From CAVVYA01 sp963752345 (lineage in GTDB: Bacteria > Pseudomonadota > Alphaproteobacteria > SMXQ01): 64,000 nt of DNA. Both the position numbers and the translations under genes were made by a program. This document shows positions 49,867 to 58,723 of this stretch, piece after piece; within the stretch, counting starts at the first letter, position 1; the number at the start of each line of letters is the position of its first letter. The notes below the pieces were generated by a model. It had not been told where the DNA came from. It saw only the letters and a program-made list of their open reading frames with translations, and did not search any database. The stretch is from positions 383,657 to 447,656 of the forward strand of contig CAVVYA010000017.1 in the NCBI GenBank assembly GCA_963752345.1, in the 5' to 3' direction.

Positions 49867-50187
49867 ATGACGAAATACACAGACCGCGAGCACTGGTTCT
49901 CACCGCCGTCTCCGCCCTGGCGTTCGCCGCCGCGGCTCGTCAACACGGCTGCCGCGGCCGGACCCAAGGAAAAGTGCTTCGGCGTGTCCTTGGCGGGACA
50001 AAACGACTGCGCCGCCGGCCCCGGCACGACCTGTGCCGGCACGTCCCAGGTCGATTGGCAGGGCAACGCCTGGAAGCTGGTCGACAATGGCATGTGCGCC
50101 AAGATGGGCGGCAGCCTCGAGGCCAAGAGCGGCCGCATGATGCCGACACAAACCCAGGAACGGATGCGAATTCTCGGCCGCGAGTAA
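49867..50187 (+). pseudogene. bufA: BufA-type bufferin precursor (DUF2282), frameshifted signal peptide
   Basis: ATG 49867 follows GGAGAGG. The core matches the BufA1/DUF2282 bufferin precursor: KEKCFGVSLAGQNDCAAG, GTTCAGTSQVDWQGNAWKLV and a final MCAKMGG, with four cysteines (EKC, NDC, TTC, GMC) as in Caulobacter bufferin 1. BufB enzymes convert such cysteines to thiooxazole-type rings for copper binding, and the product is exported by its signal peptide. Here the start frame gives HWFSPPSPPW, but shifting one base reads VLTAVSALAFAAAA, a perfect export signal. One base lost near 49894 and one gained near 49936 restore MTKYTDRE, signal and NTAAAAGPKEK. Whether the lesion is real or an error decides if the operon works. 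Corrected length about 106. Confidence 0.85.
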
Positions 50188-50267
50188 CCGGTCGGACATG
50201 CGGTGAGAGCCGGGTTAGTGACGGTCACCGTAAGAGCGAAACCGCATCGGACAAGTGGCAGGGCAGG

Positions 50268-51125
50268 ATGGTTGGTCAAATTCCCCCCCGAGCTGGCGTC
50301 AGCCTGAAGCCCTGCCACTTTGCCGAGATTCATGATGGCGCCAGCCCGGACGTCTGGTTCGAGGTGCATGCCGAGAACTACTTCATGGCGGGCGGGCCGC
50401 CGCATCGACACCTCACCGCGATTCGCGCGGATCATCCCTTGTCCATTCACGGCGTCGGCCTGTCGCTCGGCGGCCTGCGACGGCCGGAGCGCGACCATCT
50501 GACGCGGCTACGCGATCTGGTGCGCCGCTATGAGCCGGGGCTCGTCTCCGAGCATGTCGCGTGGTGCGAGATGGATGGCGTCTATTTCAACGACCTTCTG
50601 CCGGTGCCGTATGACGATGCGACCCTGAAACGAGTGGCCCAGCATGTGGCGGAAACCCAGGATGTTCTGGGACGCACCATCCTGATTGAAAACCCGTCGC
50701 GCTATGTCAGCCTGCGCGGCACCCTCAACGAAGGCGGATTCCTCAGTGAGCTATGTCGGCGCACCGGCTGCGGACTGCTGCTCGATGTCAACAATGTCTA
50801 TGTGTCCGCGCGCAATACCGGTGACGACCCCCGCTCGGCGCTCATGGCCATGCCGTTCGACAAGGTGGTGCAGATCCATCTCGCTGGTCATTTCGTCTCG
50901 GCCTCGCCCGCCGGCGAGTTCCGTATCGACGACCATGGCTCGCCGGTGTGCGACGAGGTGTGGTCGCTCTACGCCGAGACGCTGGCGAAAACCGGGCCTT
51001 TGCCGACCCTGGTCGAATGGGACAATGCCATACCGTCGCTGGCGAGGCTGACCGCCGAGGCGAACCGCGCGCAATCCCACCTCGATTTCCTCACCGGAAA
51101 GGTAAGGCATGTCGAGGTCGCCTGA
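50268..51125 (+). CDS. bufB: BufB, MNIO (DUF692) multinuclear iron oxidase
   Basis: ATG 50268 follows GGGCAGG; 285 residues. DUF692 landmarks are GVSLKPCHFAEI, the metal-ligand block FEVHAENYFMAGGPP, SIHGVGLSLGGL, SEHVAWCEMDG, LIENPSRYVSL, LLLDVNNVYVSARN and QIHLAGHFV. MNIO enzymes use two or three iron atoms and O2 to modify Cys residues of a precursor peptide; for bufferins BufB works with BufC. The gene follows the BufA gene by 80 bp and overlaps the BufC gene by 17 bp, so all belong to one operon under the SigF-type promoter. All metal ligand blocks are present and the frame is intact. Confidence 0.92.
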   Translation: MVGQIPPRAGVSLKPCHFAEIHDGASPDVWFEVHAENYFMAGGPPHRHLTAIRADHPLSIHGVGLSLGGLRRPERDHLTRLRDLVRRYEPGLVSEHVAWCEMDGVYFNDLLPVPYDDATLKRVAQHVAETQDVLGRTILIENPSRYVSLRGTLNEGGFLSELCRRTGCGLLLDVNNVYVSARNTGDDPRSALMAMPFDKVVQIHLAGHFVSASPAGEFRIDDHGSPVCDEVWSLYAETLAKTGPLPTLVEWDNAIPSLARLTAEANRAQSHLDFLTGKVRHVEVA

Positions 51126-51906
51126 ACCCGCGGCGAGCAGCTACGCCGATATGGCGCGAGTCATATGGCACAGCGATGATGCTGCCGCGCTTCGTCTGGC
51201 GGCGCTTGCCGAGGCGCCGGCCGGACGCACCCTGGCCGGCTTGCAGATCCATGCCAGCACGACCCGCCACACCCTCGAACGGGCCCTGGCCGAAGCGGCT
51301 CCGAGCGTCGCCGCGGCGCTGCCGGCCGAAGACTTCAGCGCCTTGGCGCGCGCCTTCATCACGGCGCATCCGCCGCGGCGGGCTGATCTCTGCGGCTGGG
51401 GTGACGCCTTGCCGGGCTTTCTGGCGCACCACGAGGCCGATCCCTGCGTCGTCGCGTGGGCGTTGTTGGACCGGGCATGGCTGGCTGCTCTGTTTGCCCC
51501 GGAGGCCGAACCGATCGATGCCGCCCGTCTGGCGGCGCTGCCCCCTGCCGATATACCCCTGACGCGGCTGGCGAGCCATCCTTCGCTCCGCCTGATCCGG
51601 CTGGCAGACCCGTGGTTCGGTCCCTGGCTCGATCTCGATGCGGTGGCGCGGGTGGAGGGCACTTGGCGTGTCGCTGCCGATGGCCGCCATATCGCCATGG
51701 TGCGGCCTGGCGCTCAGGTACGGGCCGTGGCGCTGTCGCCGGCCGCCTATGGCTTTCTCGATGCGCTGCACCAGCGACGAACCCTGGTGCAGGCCTATGA
51801 GACCGCCGAAGCCGAGGATGCGGCCTTCGATCTGCGAGCCAGCCTCGCCAGCCTGTTTGCCGACGGGCTGTTCACCGCTGTCCTGACCGGGAGTCCCACG
51901 CCATGA
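51109..51906 (+). CDS. bufC: BufC, DUF2063 partner protein of the MNIO enzyme
   Basis: ATG 51109 overlaps bufB by 17 bp. The 265-residue protein starts with an N-terminal domain of the BufC/HvfC type (SYADMARVIWHSDDAAALRL, a RALA-x5-APSVAAALPAEDF helix, DALPGFLAHHEADP), which recognises the precursor leader, followed by a C-terminal half with RVEGTWRVAADGRHIAMVRP and LSPAAYGFLDALHQRRTLVQ. BufC brings precursor BufA to BufB. It shares 4 bp with the DoxX gene. Intact and complete. Confidence 0.85.
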   Translation: MSRSPEPAASSYADMARVIWHSDDAAALRLAALAEAPAGRTLAGLQIHASTTRHTLERALAEAAPSVAAALPAEDFSALARAFITAHPPRRADLCGWGDALPGFLAHHEADPCVVAWALLDRAWLAALFAPEAEPIDAARLAALPPADIPLTRLASHPSLRLIRLADPWFGPWLDLDAVARVEGTWRVAADGRHIAMVRPGAQVRAVALSPAAYGFLDALHQRRTLVQAYETAEAEDAAFDLRASLASLFADGLFTAVLTGSPTP

Positions 51907-52364
51907 CGATGAACGAGATTTGCGCCCGCCTGCAGGCCCTCACAGCACGATTGGACCACATCCCGCACGATGTCATTGCTATCTCCGCCCGGCTCGGCAC
52001 CGCCGGCGTGTTCTGGCAGTCGGCGCGTACCAAGGTGCAGGGCTTTTCCCTCACCGATACGACGCTTTTCCTGTTTCGCGAGGAGTATCGCATTCCGCTC
52101 GTTCCGCCGGAGATCGCCGCCGTCATGGCGACAACGGCCGAGCATCTGTTCTCGGTCTTGCTGCTGCTCGGGCTGGCGACGCGGCTGAGTGCCGCCGCGC
52201 TGCTCGGCATGACCTTGGTGATCGAGATCTTCGTCTATCCGTTGGCCTGGCCGACCCATCTGGTGTGGGCAACCTGCTTTCTCTACCTGATCGGGCGCGG
52301 CCCCGGGGCCTGGTCGCTCGATGCGCTGATCGCGCGGCAGGCCTGCCGGCGCGCGCGGACCTGA
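51903..52364 (+). CDS. DoxX family membrane protein of the buf operon
   Basis: ATG 51903 overlaps bufC by 4 bp. The 153-residue protein has four membrane helices with DoxX marks: FWQSARTKVQGFSLTDTTLF near the N-terminus, EEYRIPLVPPEIAAVMATTA, EHLFSVLLLLGLATRLSAAA and a last helix ending LIGRGPGAWSLDALI. DoxX-like proteins are the usual last gene of bufferin operons, perhaps assisting redox or export, but without proven role. A strong terminator follows 33 bp after its stop. Confidence 0.85.
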   Translation: MTMNEICARLQALTARLDHIPHDVIAISARLGTAGVFWQSARTKVQGFSLTDTTLFLFREEYRIPLVPPEIAAVMATTAEHLFSVLLLLGLATRLSAAALLGMTLVIEIFVYPLAWPTHLVWATCFLYLIGRGPGAWSLDALIARQACRRART

Positions 52365-52397
52365 CCGGGCGGGACGCGACTATCGCGGCAGACATAA

Positions 52398-52426
52398 AAA
52401 AGGCCGGGAGAACGTCCCGGCCTTTT
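52398..52426. terminator. Bidirectional rho-independent terminator
   Basis: AAAAGGCCGGGA pairs with TCCCGGCCTTTT around a GAACG loop (12-bp stem). It ends the buf operon and, read from the other strand, the cupin gene that finishes at 52446. Confidence 0.9.
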
Positions 52427-52445
52427 CGCTGCGATCAGATTGGGG

Positions 52446-52913
52446 TCAGCCGGTGACGGCGGCGTTGAACTGGCTCGAGTGGCCCTTCACGCGGTCGCGC
52501 GATTCGGCGTCGATGCGCTTATCGTTGCCGCGACCCTTGGTGTAGGTCTTGATCTGCATCATCTCGAGGCCTTCCTCGCCGCAGCTCTCGAACCAGTAGC
52601 GCGCGCCGCCCGGGATCAGCATGCCCTCATGCGGGCCGAACTCGCCGCGGACTTCGTCGCCGGGGCCATAGAAGCGGGCGCGCCCCTTCAGCACGATCCA
52701 AGTGATATCGACATTCGAATGGAAGTGCAGGTTGTTCTCGCCACCGTCGCCCAGGACGTGGACAGCGACGGCCGTGCGCTCGTTGCCGCACAGCTTTACG
52801 ATCGCCTTGCGGCCCGAATAAGTCTCTGGCGCCTTGAAGCGGAATTTCTGGATGGCCGCCTCGGCCGCCTCGTGATCGATCTCGGGTTTCTGAGTGACGC
52901 TACCATCCGACAT
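52446..52913 (-). CDS. Cupin domain protein
   Basis: ATG 52913 (MSDGSVTQKPEIDHE) lies 10 bp after AGGAGG; an upstream TTG is possible but less likely. The 155-residue single cupin has the first motif as GGENNLHFHSNVDITWIVLK and the second as GPHEGMLIPGGARYWFESC, with His pairs for a metal. The end TKGRGNDKRIDAESRDRVKG is polar. Single cupins of this kind are often in sugar-acid or aromatic pathways, or in regulators. It is divergent to the enolase-superfamily gene at 53093; reaction unknown. Confidence 0.8.
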   Translation of the reverse strand: MSDGSVTQKPEIDHEAAEAAIQKFRFKAPETYSGRKAIVKLCGNERTAVAVHVLGDGGENNLHFHSNVDITWIVLKGRARFYGPGDEVRGEFGPHEGMLIPGGARYWFESCGEEGLEMMQIKTYTKGRGNDKRIDAESRDRVKGHSSQFNAAVTG

Positions 52914-53092
52914 AATGCGCAAACCTCCTGAACGAAAACTTCCTTGTGAGTCGGGCTCAAACTAATGTCTTAGCCAGACTCTGTCCATCCGCATCATCCC
53001 ATAGGGAAATGGCTGGGGGACAGTGTAAAGTTCGTTCTAGACCCATCTGCCGCCTTGGCCAGGTTATATAGAAGATCATACGGGCAGGTCGC

Positions 53093-54229
53093 ATGAAGAA
53101 CCGTGAATATGAACCCGCATCTGCCGCCACGCCGGTGAAAGCGGTGTGCATCGAATGTTTTCCTATTCGCATCCCGCTGCCTAAGCCGGTGCAATGGGCC
53201 TCTCTGCGCGAAACGGCGGCCGATTACCTGCTGCTAAAAATCACGGCCGACAATGGATTAGTCGGCGTCGCCGAGGGAACCTGCAAGGTGCCATGGACCG
53301 GGGCGACCCTGCGCAGCCTCCAGATCGTTCTCGAGGAGATGTTCGTCCCCTCGCTCAAGGATGTCGACCTGCTCGACGAGGCGGCGGTCGCGCGCGCAAT
53401 TCGCGTGCCGCGCGAACACACCTTGGCAAAGGCGATGATCGATGTCGCCTGCTGGGACATCCGCAGCCAGTTCGCCGGCCAGCCGCTGTGGCGGTTGTGG
53501 GACGGGCCGCAGAGCGTGCCGGTGTGCTGGGTGGTGACGCGCCAGGCGCCGGCGGCCATGGCCCGGGAAGCGGAAGGGATGGTGGCGCGCCATGGATTTC
53601 GCACCCTCAAGATCAAGGGCGGACAGGGAATCGAGGCCGATCTGACTGCGCTCGACGCCATCCGGCGCGCGGTGGGCGACACGGTGGAACTGACCGTGGA
53701 CGCCAACGGCCACTACAGCGCGGCAGAATCGCCGGGCTATGTGGCCAAACTGGCCGAGCGCGGCATCCAATGGGTCGAGGACCCGTGCAAATACGATCCG
53801 ACGGCCGCCTTCAGTGCGTTGCAGCGGGCCTGCCCGCTGCCGATCCTGGTGGATGGCCCGTGCCGTGACGTGACGATGGCCAAGCTGTTCCTGGAGCGCG
53901 GCGCCAAGGGGCTCAGCATCAAGCTCGGCAAGGCCGGCGGCTACACGGAGAATCGCGCGATCATCGATCTGGCCGCGGCGAATGACGTTCCGGTCAATGT
54001 CGGCATCCTGGCGGAGACCTCCCTCGGCTCGCTGGCCGCGCTGCAACTGCAGGCGGCGGTGCCACGGCACTTGGCGCGCCTGCCGGCGGAAACCACCTTC
54101 TTCCTCACCCTCGAGCGGGAATATGTCCACGCGCCGCTCACGGTATCCGAGGGCCAGGTGCGCCTGCCCGACACGCCGGGCCTGGCGGCCCAGATCGACT
54201 GGAAACGGGTTAAGGCATTGGCGCCCTAG
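53093..54229 (+). CDS. Mandelate racemase/muconate cycloisomerase family enzyme
   Basis: ATG 53093 gives 378 residues. The capping domain starts AVCIECFPIRIPLPKPVQWA; the barrel shows the K-x-K motif at 173-175 (LKIKGGQG), metal ligands D203 (VDANGHY), E229 (WVEDPCKYD), D254 (LVDGPCRDV) and Lys277 (SIKLGKAGG). This is the muconate cycloisomerase/dipeptide epimerase branch of the enolase superfamily, which abstracts a proton next to a carboxylate. With a K-x-K and a second Lys both catalytic bases are present. It is followed by an ABC binding protein and a racemase-fold gene, perhaps a small acid-utilisation set. Substrate unknown. Confidence 0.9.
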   Translation: MKNREYEPASAATPVKAVCIECFPIRIPLPKPVQWASLRETAADYLLLKITADNGLVGVAEGTCKVPWTGATLRSLQIVLEEMFVPSLKDVDLLDEAAVARAIRVPREHTLAKAMIDVACWDIRSQFAGQPLWRLWDGPQSVPVCWVVTRQAPAAMAREAEGMVARHGFRTLKIKGGQGIEADLTALDAIRRAVGDTVELTVDANGHYSAAESPGYVAKLAERGIQWVEDPCKYDPTAAFSALQRACPLPILVDGPCRDVTMAKLFLERGAKGLSIKLGKAGGYTENRAIIDLAAANDVPVNVGILAETSLGSLAALQLQAAVPRHLARLPAETTFFLTLEREYVHAPLTVSEGQVRLPDTPGLAAQIDWKRVKALAP

Positions 54230-54346
54230 TCCTGGCGGGGGGCTTGCCGCCCCTTGTTGCAGTCCCTCGGATAGTCCTACACTTGGACAACAAAAACATG
54301 CTGCGGCGCTGTTGCGCGCCCGCGCGAATCCATCAGGGAGACAGCC

Positions 54347-55435
54347 GTGCATCTGCCCGCACTCGCATCCGTCGTTGTTCTGTTCGGCATTGCGGCCAAT
54401 GCCGCGTTGGGTCCCGCCCTGGCGGCGAGCCGCACGATTGCCGAGATCGCCACCCTGTCGGGGCCCGACCGTCAGCAGATCCTCGAAGACGGCGCGCGCC
54501 AGGAAAAAGAGGTGATGTTCTATACCTCGCTGATCGTCGATCAGGTGGTGCGGCCGCTGGCCGACGGGTTTCGAGAAGAAATACCCCTTCATCAAAGTCA
54601 ACTTCTTGCGCAACAACTCGACGCAAATTCTTCAGCGCATTCTGGCCGAGGGCAAGGCCCGCGCGGATCCAGGCCGACGTGGTCGCCGCCAGCGTCGGCG
54701 CGAGCCTGAAGAAGACCGGTTACATCCAAGCGTTCAATTCGCCGGAGCTCGCCGCCTTTCCGAAGGAGTATCTCGATCCGGACAATCTGCTGGCGCCGAC
54801 CCGATTCGCCTATCAGGGCATCGGCTACAACACCCGGCATGGTCAAGGCCGAGGAGGCGCCGCAGACCTACGAGGATCTGCTCGACCCCAAATGGCGCGG
54901 CAAGATGGTGTGGAGCACCAGCACCGATACCGGCGCGCCGTTCTTCATCAGCCATGTGCGCAGGATCATGGGCGAGGACAAGGCGCTCGACTATCTCAAG
55001 AAGCTCAGCGCGCAAAAAATCGCCGTGTCGGGCAGCAGCATCCGGGCGATTCTCGATCAGGTGATCGCCGGCGAGTATGCTATCGGCATTTCCATGGCGC
55101 TGCACCATATCGCCATCAGCAAGGAGAAGGGCGCGCCAGTCGGCGGCGGCATTCCGGAGCCGGTGATGGCGCGCGGCGGCGAGATCGTATTCCTCAAAGG
55201 CGCGCCGCATCCCCATGCAGGCATGCTGTTCCTCGACTACATCCTGTCGAAGGAGGGCCAGGCGATCTTCGCCGAGGCGCAATATTATCCGGCACGGACC
55301 GACGTCCCGGCCATCGCCTCCATGCAGCCCTATACGCCGCGCCTGCTCGGCAAGAGCGAAAGCATCATTGCCGATGAGGATCTCGACGAACTGCGGCCAC
55401 GCTCGGTCGAAATTTTCCAGCAGCTTTTCCGCTAG
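54347..55435 (+). pseudogene. ABC extracellular solute-binding protein, three frameshifts
   Basis: GTG 54347 follows CAGGGAGACAGCC. The signal peptide is intact (ALASVVVLFGIAANAALGPA, cleavage near LAA). Inserted bases near 54572 (c), 54665 (g) and 54838 (c) each push the frame by +1; corrected it reads ADGFEKKYPFIKVNFLRNNS, AEGKARIQADVVAASVGASL, DLLDPKWRGKMVWSTSTDTG and FLDYILSKEGQAIFAEAQYY to TAG 55433-55435. About 361 residues, iron(III)-type binding-protein class, like those at 7837 and 13050. No permease gene is adjacent. Its neighbours are enolase-superfamily and racemase-fold genes. Same sequence-quality caveat as the other broken genes. Confidence 0.8.
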
Positions 55436-55480
55436 CGGTCGCGGCGGTCACCAACAGCAACCAGAAAGGCCGCTCATCTC

Positions 55481-56263
55481 ATGCGTATCCTGTTTCTCAA
55501 CCAGGCGCCAAAGACTGGCGGCAACAAGAGCAAGCCGCACTACGAATCCGGGGCGATCGAGACGCTGTTGAACAGCTATGCCTCGCCCGGCACCAAAATC
55601 GAGCTGGGATTTCCCGACAATTTCGAGGGATCCCAGGTGATGGAGGCGATCGGCAATCAGAGCGCACTGAACGGGCTGCATCACATGATGGAAACGCCGG
55701 CGATCGTGCGCAAGATCTTCTGGGCGGCGGAGAACGGCTACGACGCGGTGATCCAGAGCAACACCTTCGATCCCGGCGTCGACGGCGGCCGGCTCGCCGT
55801 CGATATCCCCGTCATCGGATTGCTGCGCACGGCGCTGCACGCCGGGGCCACGCTGGCCGACCGCATCGGCGTCACCGTGCCGCTGGCGAGCCATGTGCCC
55901 TATACCCGGCGCATCATCCGGTCCTACGGCATGGAGCATTTCGTCAGCGGCATGCTGCCGATCGGGGTTTACGGCAAGGATATCCCGGCGCGCAAACAGG
56001 AGATCTTCGACATCACGGTCGGCCTGATCCGCAAGCTGGTCGATGAAACCGGGGCGGAGATCATCCTCCCCTTGGGCGGCGCCCTGATCCCCTATGTGGT
56101 CGATACCAAGGACCTGGAGAAGGCCGCCGGGGTGCCGGTGCTCAATACCAAGGCAATCGGCATCCGGTTCGCCGAACTCTGCGTGTCCCAGCGTATGACC
56201 CAGAGCCCGCTGACCTACCCTCGCGCGAAGCTGCACTACGAGGATTTCGTCAATAAAATGTGA
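55481..56263 (+). CDS. Asp/Glu/hydantoin racemase-fold protein without catalytic cysteines
   Basis: ATG 55481 gives 260 residues. The family start MRILFLNQAP, NGYDAVIQSNTFDPGVDGGR and EIILPLGGALIPYVVDT are the two active-site neighbourhoods of Asp/Glu/hydantoin racemases. In the usual enzymes each has a Cys (CFxDPG and LGC). Here they read N94-T-F-D-P-G and G199-G-A201, and the only Cys lies elsewhere, in RFAELCVSQ. The protein therefore cannot use the two-Cys mechanism and may be a lyase, isomerase or binding protein of the same fold. It follows an ABC binding protein and an enolase-superfamily gene. Confidence 0.8.
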   Translation: MRILFLNQAPKTGGNKSKPHYESGAIETLLNSYASPGTKIELGFPDNFEGSQVMEAIGNQSALNGLHHMMETPAIVRKIFWAAENGYDAVIQSNTFDPGVDGGRLAVDIPVIGLLRTALHAGATLADRIGVTVPLASHVPYTRRIIRSYGMEHFVSGMLPIGVYGKDIPARKQEIFDITVGLIRKLVDETGAEIILPLGGALIPYVVDTKDLEKAAGVPVLNTKAIGIRFAELCVSQRMTQSPLTYPRAKLHYEDFVNKM

Positions 56264-56397
56264 GGCTGGGCGGCGAAAATCCGCTGAAAAGCCGCTCATT
56301 TGGATAGGTGAGTGGCTTGCACCCGAACCCAACGGAGCCTGCATCGTTTGCTACTAGGTTAGGCTGAACAAACCCCAAGGGGGGCAGGAGGCGGCCC

Positions 56398-58065
56398 TTG
56401 CTCATCGAAAGGCTCAAGGCGGCGTTGGAGACGGTGCTCTGGGAAGACCCGGCGAGGGCGCCGCTGTGGCGCCGCGTGCTGCTGCGGCCGGCGCGCATTT
56501 TCTATGCGGTGATCCGCGAACTGGCGGAGGGCCAGCTCAATCTGCGGGCCATGAGCCTGGTCTATACCACGCTGCTCTCCCTGGTCCCGCTCCTTGCCAT
56601 CACCTTCTCGGTGCTCAAGGGCTTCGGGGTGCATAATCAGATCGAGCCGCTGCTGCTGCATGTCTTCGCGCCGTTGGGCGACCAGGCCCAGGACGTCGTC
56701 AGCCGCATCGTCGGCTTCGTCAACAACATGCAGGTCGGCGTGCTCGGGTCGGTCGGGCTCGGGTTGCTGCTTTTCACCGTCATCTCGCTGATGCAGAAGA
56801 TCGAGCGCTCGCTCAACGACATCTGGCAGGTGCCTCAGGACCGGCCGTTCGCCGAGCGCTTCAGCGGTTATCTCAGCATCCTGCTGATCGGTCCGGTGCT
56901 GGTGTTTACCTCGCTCGGCGTCACGGCCTCCATTGGCCACTCCTCCGTCGTCCAGTCGATCGCCAGCATCGAGCCGTTCGGCGCCGCGCTGCAGGCGGCC
57001 GGACGGGTCGTGCCCTATCTCATGGTCATCGTGGCATTCACCCTGATCTACAAGCTGATGCCCAACACGCGCGTGCGCTGGCTCCCGGCGCTGGTCGGCG
57101 GCATCCTCGCCGGCGTGCTGTGGGAGACCGTGGGGTGGGCGTTCGCGGCCTACGTGGTGCGCTCGAGCAATTATCCGGCGATCTATTCGGCCTTTGCCAC
57201 GCTGCTGCTGTTCATGATCTGGCTCTATGTGTCGTGGTTGATCCTGCTGATCGGCGCGGCGGTGGCGTTTTATTACCAGCATCCGGAATATGTCGGCGCC
57301 CGGCGCGCGCAGCTGCTGCTCAGCGTGAGCGCCCAGGAGCGGCTGGCGCTGGCGGTGGCCGCACTGATCGCCCGGCATTTCTGCATCAGCGAACCGCCGT
57401 GGACGCTGAACGACCTGGCGCGGCGCTTCCAGGTACCCGAGAAGATCGTCGTCAATCTGCTCGATATACTGCAGCGCTGCCACTACGTGACGGCGACGCG
57501 GGACGAGCCGCCCGGTTATCTGCCGGCGCGGCCGCCCGAGACGGTCGGCGCCGCCGAACTGCTCGCCGCCGTGCGCAGCGATGGTCGTGGCGACCGCCGC
57601 ATGAGCATCGGGCTCGCCGGCCAGCCCGCCGTCATGCGCGCGGCCGAGGAAGCCGAGGCCGCCATGCTGGCGGCGCTCGCCGGCCTGACGCTCAGGGACC
57701 TGGCGCTCGACGAGGGCACCGCCGAGGGCACCCCCGAGGACCCCGTCCTGGGGCCGAGGACGGGCCCTGAGGGGCGCCGGCCTGACGCGACCGCTGTCGC
57801 GGGTGTGTCGGCGACGCCGGCCACCGAGCCGCTGCAGCCCAGACGACGCCCGGCCGCAGGGCAGGCGCGGGAAGACGAGCAGGCCGCGGCGGCGGCGCGC
57901 CCGGCGGATCTCTCACAGGAGGAGCTGGACCGCCGCCTGCAAGGCCGGTCCGCCGACCGCGGGACAACCGAGCAGGACCGCAGGCACGAACCGATCTTCG
58001 GCACCGCGGCGCGCAGCGCGGGAGTTCTGATCCGGTGGTTACCTTATCCCTCGGCCGGCCATTGA
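56398..58065 (+). CDS. YihY/BrkB family membrane protein with C-terminal extension
   Basis: TTG 56398 stands 6 bp after AGGAGG; no better start is seen. The 555-residue protein has six membrane helices in residues 35-290 with the BrkB markers NLRAMSLVYTTLLSLVPLLA, FTVISLMQKIERSLNDIWQV and SNYPAIYSAFATLLLFMIWL. Residues ~310-385 look like a winged helix (WTLNDLARRFQVPEKIVVNL, a LLDILQRCHYVTAT turn), followed by ~170 low-complexity Ala/Arg/Pro-rich residues, probably disordered. The YihY family was formerly confused with RNase BN and is of unknown function. The long tail is larger than usual. Confidence 0.85.
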   Translation: MLIERLKAALETVLWEDPARAPLWRRVLLRPARIFYAVIRELAEGQLNLRAMSLVYTTLLSLVPLLAITFSVLKGFGVHNQIEPLLLHVFAPLGDQAQDVVSRIVGFVNNMQVGVLGSVGLGLLLFTVISLMQKIERSLNDIWQVPQDRPFAERFSGYLSILLIGPVLVFTSLGVTASIGHSSVVQSIASIEPFGAALQAAGRVVPYLMVIVAFTLIYKLMPNTRVRWLPALVGGILAGVLWETVGWAFAAYVVRSSNYPAIYSAFATLLLFMIWLYVSWLILLIGAAVAFYYQHPEYVGARRAQLLLSVSAQERLALAVAALIARHFCISEPPWTLNDLARRFQVPEKIVVNLLDILQRCHYVTATRDEPPGYLPARPPETVGAAELLAAVRSDGRGDRRMSIGLAGQPAVMRAAEEAEAAMLAALAGLTLRDLALDEGTAEGTPEDPVLGPRTGPEGRRPDATAVAGVSATPATEPLQPRRRPAAGQAREDEQAAAAARPADLSQEELDRRLQGRSADRGTTEQDRRHEPIFGTAARSAGVLIRWLPYPSAGH

Positions 58066-58144
58066 CGGCGCTCAGCGCCCATTCCATGTTTAAGGCGCAG
58101 ACGCAATGGCTCGGTGTCCGGGCATTTCGGTCGGAGGACAGGAC

Positions 58145-58507
58145 ATGACAGCACGGCAGCGGATCACGACGGGCCTCGGAACGGTGGTTCTGGGCGGGAT
58201 CTTGACCGCCTTCTTCGCATTCGAGTCGATGGCCGGCGCCGGCGAGGCGCGGGCGGGTTCCGGCGCTGCCGCACCGATGCTCGTGCTCGAGCAAGGCGCC
58301 GACAACCGCGCCCCCGTGGACCTGGCGCGCGAGGGCATGGCAAAGATGCTGCAAGCCCTCGACAAGCTGGTCGAATCGATTCCGCAGTATCGATTGCCCG
58401 AGATCACCGAGAATGGCGACATTATTCTGCGACGGAAGAAGCCCGATGTGCCGCCGCGACCCGGGTTACGGCAACCCCCCAACCGCCTGGAAAACCAAGC
58501 CATCTGA
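58145..58507 (+). CDS. Hypothetical secreted or anchored protein
   Basis: ATG 58145 follows GGACAGGAC and gives 120 residues: a hydrophobic N-terminal helix (TTGLGTVVLGGILTAFFAFE) and a polar mature part with AREGMAKMLQALDKLVESIP and a Pro/Arg-rich end. Its length and composition resemble small periplasmic hypothetical proteins of alphaproteobacteria (EITENGDIILRRK). No family assigned. It lies 79 bp after the YihY gene on the same strand. Confidence 0.6.
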   Translation: MTARQRITTGLGTVVLGGILTAFFAFESMAGAGEARAGSGAAAPMLVLEQGADNRAPVDLAREGMAKMLQALDKLVESIPQYRLPEITENGDIILRRKKPDVPPRPGLRQPPNRLENQAI

Positions 58508-58723
58508 CATCATCCGACGTCCTGTCGTCGCCGCAAGGTACGCCGAGCGATCGTTCATTGCCAAATTCACGACATGGGTTTGCAAATCGAAACTGACGTG
58601 GCGCGCTTGAGAATGCGCCCGGAGGAGAGCATACGAAACATAAGCTGAAGGTTGTTCATGCGGAGATTCTGCCGAATGCAGTTGGTTACGGGGCGGCGAA
58701 CGAATGAAAGCTGTGTCGGTTCT

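Noticed and set aside
50218..50228. GTGAC-G-GTCAC dyad between bufA and bufB
   Set aside because: Only 5-bp arms in GC-rich DNA inside an operon; not clearly more than chance.
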